Assembly (NCBI RefSeq): GCF_014898055.3
Contig: NW_023602073.1
Span: 81,944,678-82,008,677, forward strand
DNA: 64,000 nucleotides
Source of the DNA: Talpa occidentalis
Taxonomy: Eukaryota; Chordata; Mammalia; Eulipotyphla; Talpidae
Direction: 5' to 3'
The translations under genes and the position numbers were made by a program. The notes below the pieces were generated by a model that was given only the letters and a program-made list of their open reading frames with translations, ran no database searches and was not told the origin of the DNA. Positions 49,638 through 59,679 of the stretch are shown here, piece by piece. Position 1 is the first letter of the stretch; each line of letters begins with the position of its first letter.

Positions 49638-49639
49638 AA
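49634..49639 (+). promoter_or_regulatory. Poly(A) signal AATAAA, likely main
   Basis: Canonical hexamer with a downstream T/G-rich element (ttttattttggatttgttg at 49669-49687). The order and spacing fit a used cleavage site near 49655-49665. Confidence 0.65.
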
Positions 49640-50570
49640 CTTTTGTCTACATATCAGTTTTTAGTGCATTTTATTTTGGATTTGTTGAACAGAAATTTAC
49701 ATAAAGTTTTTTTTTTTCCCAATACAGATACTGAAAATGTATTCAGTTTTAATAGCATGCCATTATTACTCTTTGAGGCTAATTATTTCTCAGATATAAT
49801 AGTAGGTTTGTACAGTGCTTCTATATTTTCTACTCAAACACCCTTCGGAACAATGTACCATGTAAATGGGGCTTGTCAGAAATCTACTGCCATCATACTC
49901 TTATATAAATATTATGTTTTTTCTATCTTGTGCAAAGAGACAACTAATAGAAAACAGTTACCATACTCAAAAATAATATGGGGGAAAAGTATAAGTAATG
50001 AAGCTCGCTGCATGTTTTACAAGAAACTACCTGTGCTATAGTTCACAGCATACAAAAAAAAAAAAAATTCAGGATTTAAAGAAAATCTTCTCTGTATATT
50101 TTCTAGCAGAAGAAAAAGAGGAGAGGAGGGATTTGGTAGAATGTGCAAAGGAGATTGGGGTCCTCAAAATTCCCATAACCTGTATTTAGTGTGCTATTAA
50201 ACCTAAGCTCGGTGGTCTATCAGAAACTCAAATGAGCTGGCTCCTGCCACCCAGAACCTCGAGCCCAGCCCTGCAGGCCATGAGTGGAGACAAAGATGCT
50301 TCAACACACGTGTGCCACTAAGCTCAAGCCTTAAAAACTGCCCAGCTCGGGCTGAACTCTTGTTGGATACTTTTGTTCTTAATGTAAAGATGTTAAAAAT
50401 ATATTTTTAATCAGATTTTAAAATAAAATGACACCATAATGCAAAAAAGTTAATATAACTAAGGACTGATTTTTCCATGAAATATATTTTATGCTAATTG
50501 TAATATTAAATGCCTATTAAATTTATGACTCTTGCATGATAGGAATAATCAGGAATTTTCATTCTCTAAT

Positions 50571-50635
50571 ACACATGTGTATATGTGTATATACATGCAT
50601 ATACATATGTATTTTATATATGTACATATACACGT
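50571..50635. repeat. Compound TA/CA/TG microsatellite
   Basis: Repeated ACATATG/TATATGT units, strongly self-complementary. Confidence 0.85.
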
Positions 50636-51179
50636 AAATTCATAATGCTCAGCTCCATTTCAGTAACTTAAAGTTAATAAAAACCATTTGTATAGTTTCT
50701 CATTCCACATGTAAAGTTTGAAAGCATAAATTCCAAGTATAAGAAACAGAGTGAATATATTAGGCTAATAATTCTTGTAAACCTGTCATTCACTGCCATA
50801 AAACAAAATGGTATAATTTTCACTTCTGTTTTTCTCTAGTTCTAGTAAGTCATTGTTAGATTATTATATTAGAACTAACCAGAAGTTGCAAACTTAAAAT
50901 ATTAACAAATTTTTGGATTACTCCTAAGAAGGATGCCAAGTTGTGGTGATGCTTTCTTTAAAAAAATCTGTAAGGGAAACAATGCACGTTGATAAGTGTT
51001 GAGGAATTTAAGCCCTTTTCTAGTCTCTTTTGTTGTCTCTGTCCCTGCCTGCCTCTGTCTGTCTCAGCTGAGTGGCAGCTCTCTCCTTAGACAGCCCTGG
51101 GAACTTGCTCTGAGCTCACTGCACTCATAACCTGCCAGATACATGTGCCCATAGACTAGAAGTTCTTCCATTTCCCCAC

Positions 51180-51480
51180 ATCCAATTTTTACATCTATCT
51201 CAAATTATGTCTCATTATTTCATCTTCACAAAATTTTCCCTGATTTTCCAAGTTAGAAAATAATTTTTCCTGTGAAGTACTATAACCCTGCTTCTATACT
51301 TCTTACAGGACTTTTAAAATCTCCTATCTTGTTATTTATACACATTTCTGCTATTCCTCTCTGGGGACTGTAAGTGCCTGGAGGGCAAGATTCACGTCTC
51401 ATCCATTTTTGTATCTCTTAAGGGAGCCAGAACAATAATGTTCACACAATATATGTTTGTCGAATTATTTATGGAATCAA
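51180..51480 (+). mobile_element. L2 (LINE-2) 3' end
   Basis: GGGGACTGTAAGTGCCTGGA, GGGCAAGATTCACGTCTC, a degenerate middle and ATATATGTTTGTCGAATTA follow the L2 3' UTR pattern ('gactgtaagctccttgagggcaggga...aataaatgtttgttgaatgaa'). The upstream part at 51180-51350 is the C/T-rich L2 region. Confidence 0.72.
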
Positions 51481-54400
51481 TTCTAGCATTATTTATAGTC
51501 ATACATGTCAACTCACACATCCAAAGGGTTTAATGAGCAATTATGTATTTACTTCTATGTTAGACCAATGACTACAGGGTTTCTGTTTTAGGAAGCTCAC
51601 ATCTTTTAACGATATAGCATACATATGTAAAATGAAACTATTTTAAACATGAAGTTCTTATTACCCTATATTATTTTTTGTCCTTAAGATGAGCAAATGT
51701 GGCAGAAATTAATTATCTTAAAGAAATAGAGATCAGAAGAAGTTCTGGACCTATTGAAGATCATAATCGACAGACCAATCCTAAGAATCCAGGTCCTCTG
51801 ACTTCTACTGTGAAACCATCCTCATGATACCATGGTGTATCTACTTATCCCTTCTAGGTTATTAAGTCTCCAAATACAATGGCAAGAAGTTCCAGGGAGA
51901 TATTTTTCAGGCAAATAGAGGCATACAACTAAAAAAATGCAACTGTCCATGGACAGGTGAGGTCAGTAGCTGACAGCTGAAAAGCATGGATGATCCAAAG
52001 TAACAGGTGATCTTAACCAGATTTGTGTAAATAATCCACTGTGTGCAACTACTTGACTTTTTCAAATCCTCTTTAAATGTAGTCAGTATTTCAGTAACTT
52101 AGGAATTACCTGCACATATGCCACAACAGACAGATTGCCTTCAATTATCATGTAAAAAAATATACAACCACAAAAAAAAGGTTGCAGTCCACAAACTGCT
52201 GCTTTAGAAAATTTAATTCATAAATTTTGACTCATTCTTAGCTTCAGCTTTTAGTTTTAGTTTTCCAGAGTTACCTATGTCAAAACAAATTCCACAAATT
52301 TATAGTACTTTATTGAAGAATATGAAACAAATTGTCTCTAGAATATCAAGCTACACAAAGTTTTCCATGTGGACAAGGTCAGCTGCCCCTTGAGCCTTCT
52401 GCAGTTAAATTTCTAACTGCAGTGGGGCAGCAGAAAAGATTTAAGAACTGAGAAACATAGACTGTAAAGATAAAAGAAAATGGAAACAGTTTCTGGTAAT
52501 GAACATATAGACTTAGGTCAGGAGAGACCTAATTTGAAAAGATTATTGCAACTGAAGCAGAAGAACTGGGGTAACAGGGAGAATACTTCCAACTATAAGG
52601 TCTATAAACATTTCATATATCAGGCAGAAAGGAATTTTCTTTACAGGGAACAGTAAACAAGACTAGAAAAAATTAGAAGTGGAAGAGGGGGCAGTGAGCA
52701 AATGGTGTGATCAGGTAATCAAAACAGGAAATGTATTTTGTGACCAGTCAATTCTGGGAGAGATGTTTAGGGGACTTTGTTCCACCTTCATATTCTTAGT
52801 TAATCTCCCAATACTTGTTCAAACTCAAGAACTGGCCAAAATACAGCAATCTTGGTAAAGTTAAGCTAGCATGTATTTTATTTGGATTGATCAGTGGGGC
52901 AAATAGTTTAGTTGGTAATTTCAGAAAACATATAGGAATTTGGACTATGTGTGTCTGTCCTTGTCATAGTTATATAAATGGTTCATCTAAAAGTTTTATC
53001 TAAGCGATGTTGGAAGGGTAGATCTTTGCAGTAAGTCCTTTTCTAAACACAAAGGATAGGAGGGTGGTTCTTGACCTTTGCTATTTCACAATGGCATAGA
53101 GCTCCAGTAAAATTCAACATTATTACAGAGGAAGAAATTAAGTCCACTGGATGAGTAGAAACTTCCAAAAAATGTAATATTGAACCAGCAATATTTGAGG
53201 GAAAGATTTTTCTCATGTTTGATAAATAGCCTTAACTCTGAGCAAAAATAATTCTGAGTTTACCCTCATCTTTTGGTTTGAACTCTTGTTTGTACCTTTC
53301 TTTATACCATATAACTTGCTTGTACAGTGGCACTGATTCAGAAATATTCATCTTTCCAACATTTATAAAAAGTACTTGGACTTTTAAATCAGTACTAAAA
53401 TGACATTAACATGAGTCAGTATCCAGGTGTCAAAGCAAAAATTACACTGGGCAAAGGTACACGGGCAGCCTTTAATCAAGGCTATTGAAAAGGAGAGAGA
53501 GGCCAGAACTCAGCCTACACTCAAACCAATGAATGGAACATTTTTAAGTGCTGGGCTTGGGGGAAGATGGTTGGCTGTCTGTTCCCTAACTGGCCTTACC
53601 CAAGAAATGTGAACTTTCTCATAACTTTGTGACAAGAGCGAAAGGCTGGTGAAGTTAGGTTCCTACCCTCCCACAAAGTCTAGGAGGCAGGGACACAACC
53701 TTCCTTGATGATTACATTTTCAAGACATGGCTTAGGTCCTTGACAAAAACATTCCTAGACTGTGAAACTGGAATACAGGCTTTACAAAGATTTACATCTT
53801 AAGGAGGCAGATCATCAATTCGCAATTAAATTTTTTCTAAAGTAAATTTTCTAAGAAAAGGTAGGAACCTAGTCAAGCAGTAGCCTTTGTAAAGGTGAGG
53901 GAAATGTTGAGGCATTTCTTGGTCACAGGTAAACTAACAGATTAGCACAAGAGAACCAACTAATTTGATAATAAACATTTATGAACTTAATCCACTAAAG
54001 TACAGTGACCTCAAAATATGTAATAAGAAACAACTAGCATATTCCCTAAATATAAACAATTCATTGCAAAAATTATTCTTCTGGTAGCAATCACCTATGT
54101 AAAATACAGACCTAAAGCCCTTTTGAGGATTATCCAAGTACGCCTCCCTCCACATCAGAGCCACTAAATGCCCAGAAGAGGGGCCAGTTCAGTTTTAATA
54201 AATAATTTTCCACTAAAGAGTCACAAAGATGGAAATTGAATGCCAGCATCTGAATTCCTTTTCTAACTAGTTTGAAGTCTCTGTCAACTTACAGATGAAC
54301 GTCAAGCATTCTTGAATATCGGCCTCAAATCTAGAATTGTATTTCTGAAATTCAGGTTTTTATAAAAACTGGGAGATATTTTTATGTAATTAGTATGTTT

Positions 54401-54642
54401 TATTTTATTTTGAAGTGAACTTCTGGTGATTTATAAAAATACTACATTATTCAACGGATATTTATTTAGAACCAGATGCAGTGTAGATACTGTGTAAAAA
54501 GGTATTAACAGTGATTCAACAGTGAATACAATAGGAACGTGAAGTCTTTAGGGACACGTAGGCCAACAGAAAGAATTAAAACAGCTTGATAGATTTGCAA
54601 GGAAAAGAAGAGCAGGTTATGGGAACACTTGGAAAAGTCACT

Positions 54643-54730
54643 AATATATATCCTATATATCAAATTATTATCATATATGCTATATATATATAACATGGAA
54701 CATATATATAACACATATATACATATAAAT
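54643..54730. repeat. AT-rich microsatellite-like block
   Basis: Irregular TATATA units over about 85 bases. Confidence 0.85.
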
Positions 54731-55399
54731 GACAGTTTGAGCTAAACAACAGAATAGGAATTGAACTGCTGACCTTCAATTCCAAGCTTTGTGACCTTTT
54801 TGTTAAAAATACACTGCCCCCTCTTCCTGGGGTTTAGTGGCTTTGGGGTGTATGTATATATAAAAATTAAAAATATGAGGAAGGATAATTGAGGAACACA
54901 GACACTAATTTAATATCTAAAATGCCTCAAGGTCACAGACTCTTCTCTGGAGTTGTACCAAATGATGGCCCTGAACTTTCCAGCAGCCAATTCAAATACA
55001 GAACCCACAATTAGGGATAATGTGATCTGCATAACTAAGACAAATGCCACATTTCCTCTGTAGAAGCAGAAGACTAAAAAGTGCCTCTAGTGAAACCTCA
55101 TGTTTCATTATATGGTGGATTATTTGTAAACAGTTGCCTTATAAATTCTCCTGAACTTCACAAAGACTTCTTAATGAAGGAGAAAATGATTGTTATTTTA
55201 TGTCTCTATTTGACTAGAACACAGGTTCTAAATATTTGGTCAAACATCAGTCTAGATGCCATTGTGATGGTGTTTTTATACATTAGACTAAGTAGATTAC
55301 CCTCTATAATGTAAGTAGGCCTCTTAAAATCCATTTAAGACTTTAAGAGAGGAAGACAGAGGGCCCCTTAAGAAGAGGAAATTCTACCTCCAGACTAGA

Positions 55400-55618
55400 G
55401 CTGCAACACTGACTCTTCCATGGTCTCTAGCTCCTACCTTCTCTGCCAATTTCACACAATTCAACTTGCCATCCCCCACAATCATGCAAATATACTCCTT
55501 AAAATAAATCTCTCAAACATATATAGGTGCATGTGTGTGTGTGTGTGTATTCACAAACAACATGCACACATATACTCATCCTTCTACTTTTGTTTTCTAG
55601 GAGAATCCTGACTAATAC
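55400..55618 (+). mobile_element. Possible LTR 3' end (MaLR/ERV-type)
   Basis: It ends GAGAATCCTGACTAATACAA, close to the 'gagaaccctgactaatacag' end of some mammalian LTRs. Before it lie a CCTTAAAATAAATCTCTC stretch and a (TG)n run, as in those LTRs. The family assignment is from memory and no partner LTR was found. Confidence 0.4.
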
Positions 55619-55747
55619 AAATACTTAACAGCCAAGCACAATCACTAAAACCAATTTTTCAGAGTCAAAATGCTATGCTCAAAGTACAAAGCTCTCTCGT
55701 GATCTGACTGGACACAGATAAAAACACTCCTTTTAAAAAATCATCCA

Positions 55748-55859
55748 GTGCCTCCCCTGGTGGCGCGGCGGTTGAGCTCTGGGTTGTGAGGCTGCCTGCA
55801 GCCTCTGCAGTGCCAGTTCGATCCCCGGCCACTGGTGAGGGTCCCACAAAAAATAAAAT
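55748..55859 (+). mobile_element. Short SINE (subfamily C), first of a nested pair
   Basis: The element is about 112 bp. Its tRNA-like head GTGCCTCCCCTGGTGGCGCG and B-box GTTCGATCCCC run into CCACTGGTGAGGGTCCCACA and then an A-rich tail. It lacks the 3' half of the long SINEs and an 11-bp piece after the B-box. The copy at 62592 has the same structure. It is flanked by AAAAATCATCCA at 55736-55747 and 55860-55871. Confidence 0.88.
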
Positions 55860-55871
55860 AAAAATCATCCA

Positions 55872-56146
55872 GGGACCTCCGCGGTGGTGCAGTGGGTTGA
55901 GCGCAGCACTGTGAAACTGTCCGCAGCCTCTGCAGGGCAGGCTCAATCTCTACAGGCCAGGGAGATTGCCACATGGCAACGCAGACCTCTCCTGTCGTGC
56001 CCGTTGCTCCCCTCAGCAGTGTATTTTGGTTGTCTGCCTGTTCTGCTCCCCACTCTGTCTCTAGTGAATCCTCTCACTCTCCCGCACCTCTGGTCTATAC
56101 CCCAGTTGTTGTATAAAAATAAATAAATTTAAAAAAAATAAACAAT
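55872..56146 (+). mobile_element. tRNA-derived SINE, subfamily B, second of a pair
   Basis: It starts GGGACCTCCGCGGTGGTGCA, with subfamily B marker GGGTTGAGCGCAGCACTGTG, and ends TATAAAAATAAATAAATTTA plus A-rich. Flanks AAAAATCATCCA lie at 55860-55871 and 56147-56158. The left flank is the right flank of the short SINE before it, so both inserted at one target sequence. Confidence 0.92.
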
Positions 56147-59100
56147 AAAAATCATCCATTTATATGATTTCTCAAAACCAAGCTGTGATTAGTAATTTTA
56201 AGTTCATTCTGAGAAGTTTATGAATACTTTATGTATAGTCATTTATCTCTCAAAGTAAGTCTATAAAGAAAGTTCTATCATTATTTCTATTTTATAAATA
56301 AACTGACATCCATAAAATCTCCATTGTCTCACAAGGTAGTAAATTAGAGCCAGCATTGTTCCTCAGAGTTAAGCCAGATAGCCTAAACTCCCAATTATTC
56401 TGCTAAACACTACATAAATCTTAGCAGAAAGTTCAAGGTTAAATACACTGGCAAGTCACCAGAATGAATTAAGGGCAAATCAGCAGAATCAGAGATGAGG
56501 CTTAAAAAAAAAAAAAAAACAAGGGCTGTTTCCCATTCACAGAAAGTGGTGCCATGGTAGACCCGCTATGAATATCTGACAACAAAAATTTGGGCTTGGT
56601 TAAAACGCCAAAAACATGTGAGTAAGATTCCAGAGTTATACCTCATAGATCATCCAATGATAACTTCGCTGAGAGAATTTTATCATCTATTTACTAAAGC
56701 AGGTGATGTTCATTAAAGTGTCCTTTTTTGAAGTTCAATATCCACATATCTGAATTTTAAGCGATTTTATTTTACAGTGAACTTTATAGGATCAGTTGGC
56801 TGGAAAATATAATCCAAGGTAAAAAGTCAAGATATTTACAGAAATTGTAATTAGAGCTTGGAAATTGTGCATTTAAAGTCATACCTGCTGATAATGATTA
56901 CATCAGATGTCAAGATCTCTCTTATTGTCCTATTCTTTCTTGATCATGAAGTCTTACTATGGGGCAGTGCTATGGAAGACTGTTTATACCTTTCTGTTCA
57001 ATGAGTTGGCGGGGACGAAAGAGTAACCTGCCTAGTTCCTCAAGAAGTAGTGCCAAGTGATTAATGTGAAGAAGAGTTCAACACATCTAGGTTTTCTCCC
57101 ACTGTGAGTTCCCTGACTCCTGGAGGGACAATTACTATAAACTTTGACTCTGACGGTAAAATTAAGACTTAGGTTATGTGTGAGAATCATTAACCAGGAA
57201 GTCAGAAAGATAAATAAAAAAGCCTCAGATTTTGTGTTCGTCCCCCTCACAGCATTCCTGTCAAAGTGAACCAGATAAGACCAGACTTGTGACATTTTTT
57301 TCCCTGTAGCAAACTGCCACATATTTTGGACAAAATGTCTAGCAAACAATAGCTCTTATTTGGAAGGAGCTGTGTGTAGCTTTTTAAAAAAAAAAAAGTT
57401 TTACCAATGACTTTCCGTAGTTATAATCCAGAGCAGGACTAGTCATTATTGCACAATAGTGACTGACATATGGATAACATCATAGGTTATTCCTAACTTC
57501 ACTACTCTTCACAAGAAGAACAGGTAATAGCTATTCAAGAATAAGAGCTGAGAAAATCCTAGAACAGAAGGGTAAGGCTGAAGCAGCTCCCCGCATCAGA
57601 GGCCAAGATAGAATGCATTAGAAGGGGGAGAGAAGTGATTCCCTGTTGAGGGTGTTGCCCCTCCCCCAGGCCAGCACAGTATTACACAGAGACATCTCCC
57701 CTTATCCTCCAGCTCCTCCAATGAGAAAAGAGAACTCAGGAGGAACGATAACCCCCAACAAGCACTGGTAGCTGCTTTTTGGGCACACCTACCCTGATCT
57801 TGCACCATAGGATTGTGGCGTTGGCATTTGTGGGCTAATATTTGGAAATCTGATGGTGAAAGGGAGAGAGGGTCTTGCAACAACCCTTATGGATCTTGGT
57901 GAATCAAGTTCATACATTCACTTTCCAAGCAGTCATCCCAACTAGTGGCTTTGTTTCTCTGCAGAGCCAAGTTAGGAGTGTACACTGACAATGGATCTTG
58001 CTGGAATGCAAATCTTCCCGATTTGGATCCTCAAAGGATGAGTTTTGCCAATTCTAGAGCCCAGTTTGCCCAATTCCAGACAAGGTGCTAAGTCACAGCC
58101 CCACTTGCTGAAAGAGTACCTTCCAGTCACATTAGGGGCAGGTGACAACTCCTGGAAGCTCAGTGGGCCTGGCAGCACTCCAGTCAAGAGATAACAGCTA
58201 ACTACCCACAGAGCAATGCCAATACCAGGCCAGGGGCTCTTTCTGTTAGGCGGAAGTTACCCCAGGTTCCTCTGAATCTCAGGCTTATTCAGAAATTTAA
58301 GAATGGACTGTAGCAACCCTCATCTTCCTGTTCAGGTTAGGGGCTGGGGACATAGACCCATCATCTGTGGAGAGTTCCTTCTGTTCCCTTCTGATCTAAG
58401 GGGCTGACAAGAACACCTGAAAACTGTGCAGCCCAGCTGTACATGACCTGAGAGAAGGTCACAAAGTAGTTTGCAGAGCAAAGCCTCTGACCCCGTTTGC
58501 CAGGGGATATGGGGTATGGGTATGCTTTAGTTAAGAGAACAGTGAGTTTTACTGGTTTTAGAGATGATTCTCCTGCTGAACTTAGGCAGGAAATTAATTC
58601 CTAACCTCACTTGTCATGAATATGACCATCAGCCTGCCTACCGAACCTAACCAAAGTGTATGGAAGCTGCATAGCACATCAATATCCCTTCACACAATCA
58701 CTTGTGAACACTGAGAACAAGCTGTGACTTTCCAATTTGCATAATAAAGCCAGTGGCCTCATCTGACCAAGGAATTCAGTGTATCATCCATCAGTTCTGA
58801 GTTGTATAGGCCCTGGGGAAGGAAGATAATTCGTAGCCCCACTTACTACTGAATATAGCACCCTATCCCAATCACCCAGTAAGCCTGATCAGAAAATTCA
58901 GGCAACCAGAGGCCACCCTACAACCTCAATTGGAAAGGGAAGCTAGCCAGGAGGCCTATCCAACTGCTATCAGTGGCACAAATCCATCCCCATCCTTAGA
59001 ACTCAAACAGTTGCCTCGCCTAGAAATAGACCTTAATAACAGGCCCCACATGCCCAAGAACATTTTCAGCACATACATCCAAAAAGCCAAACTAAACTGA

Positions 59101-59184
59101 CTGGTGAAGAACTATCTATGCCAAAGAAATCCTATAAAGTCAGAAGGAGGCATCTCATTACTCAAATGTGCAAATGCCAACATG

Positions 59185-59228
59185 AAGAATTAAGGCTCAA
59201 AAAAAAAAAAAAAAAGAATTAAGGCTCA
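59185..59228 (+). repeat. Poly(A) run flanked by a 15-bp direct duplication
   Basis: AAGAATTAAGGCTCA occurs at 59185-59199 and again at 59214-59228, separated only by about 14 A. The layout is that of a retrotransposition event in which nothing but the poly(A) tail was copied, or of a duplication with A expansion. Confidence 0.85.
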
Positions 59229-59397
59229 TGAAAAATCAGGTAAATATGACACTTCCAAATGAAACTAATAAAGTTCCAATAATTGATCCCAAAGAAGCAG
59301 AGATTCATAGATTGTCAAAGAATTCAGAATAATCTTAAGGAAATTTGGTAAACTATAAGAAAATACGAACAAGTAAATAAAATTAAGAAAACAATGC

Positions 59398-59647
59398 TTG
59401 GGCCTCCCTGGTGGCGCAGGGGGTTGAGCGCAGCACTGTGAAGCTGTCTGCAGCCTCTGCAGTGTGGGTTCAATCTTCAGCAGGCCAGAGAGATACCCAC
59501 GTGGTGCAGCAGACCTCTCCTGTCTCAGCCACTGCTCCCCTCAGCAATGTATCTCAGTTAATCTGCCTGTTCTACTCCCTACTCTGTCTCTGGTGAATCC
59601 ACTCACCCTCCCCACCTCTGGCCTACACCCCAGTTCTTGTATGCACA

Positions 59648-59675
<28 letters not shown>
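59398..59675 (+). mobile_element. tRNA-derived SINE, subfamily B, inside L1
   Basis: Head GGGCCTCCCTGGTGGCGCAG, marker GGGTTGAGCGCAGCACTGTG, B-box GGTTCAATCTT. The 3' half is as in the copy at 55872 (CTACACCCCAGTTCTTGTAT), followed by about 25 A. Short duplications AAAACAATGC occur at 59388-59397 and 59676-59685. L1 sequence continues on both sides, so the SINE is younger than the L1. Confidence 0.92.

Positions 59676-59679
<4 letters not shown>

Larger units (their letters stand above)
1..49660 (+). other. ADGRB3: ADGRB3 (BAI3) gene, 3' third: ten coding exons plus 3' UTR
   Basis: Ten exons with AG/GT borders splice in frame (1355-1421, 3772-3857, 9377-9475, 9813-9984, 20053-20148, 22686-22725, 26489-27132, 36009-36044, 44330-44434, 48847-49035) and give 510 residues plus a stop. 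The product matches the C-terminal third of brain-specific angiogenesis inhibitor 3, an adhesion GPCR of neurons and myoblasts that binds C1q-like proteins outside the cell (family knowledge). If the full protein has the usual 1522 residues, the window starts at about residue 1013. On that numbering the RKR motif falls at 1431-1433, the position known for BAI3. BAI3 is favoured over BAI1 because the tail lacks BAI1's proline-rich stretch. Residue numbers below count from the first complete codon in this window. The 5' limit is the window edge, and the 3' limit rests on poly(A) signals only. Confidence 0.95.
49036..49660 (+). other. ADGRB3: ADGRB3 3' UTR (predicted)
   Basis: It runs from the stop codon to just past AATAAA at 49634-49639, followed by a T/G-rich stretch typical of cleavage sites. 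An earlier AATAAA lies at 49501-49506, and further ones at 50422 and 50676 could give longer transcripts. Sequence elements include two Pumilio-type motifs (49363, 49630) and TTGCACT at 49075-49081, which would pair with the miR-130/301 seed. End points and miRNA use are inferred. Confidence 0.7.
49661..57539. other. Downstream region, no gene recognised
   Basis: It contains weaker poly(A) hexamers (50422, 50676), a TA/CA block (50571-50635), an L2 end (51180-51480), an AT block (54643-54730), a possible LTR end (55400-55618) and a SINE pair (55748-56146). A GC-richer stretch at 53400-53800 may be part of an old LTR element, but I cannot name it. Open frames, including the 146-codon one at 49601-50041, have no support. 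Confidence 0.7.

Noticed and set aside
49601..50041. 146-codon frame after the 3' UTR
   Set aside because: It overlaps the 3' UTR end and AT-rich downstream DNA; no motif or coding bias is visible.
57596..58187. Minus-strand frames of 71-95 codons
   Set aside because: They lie in the old L1 5' region, antisense to the element.
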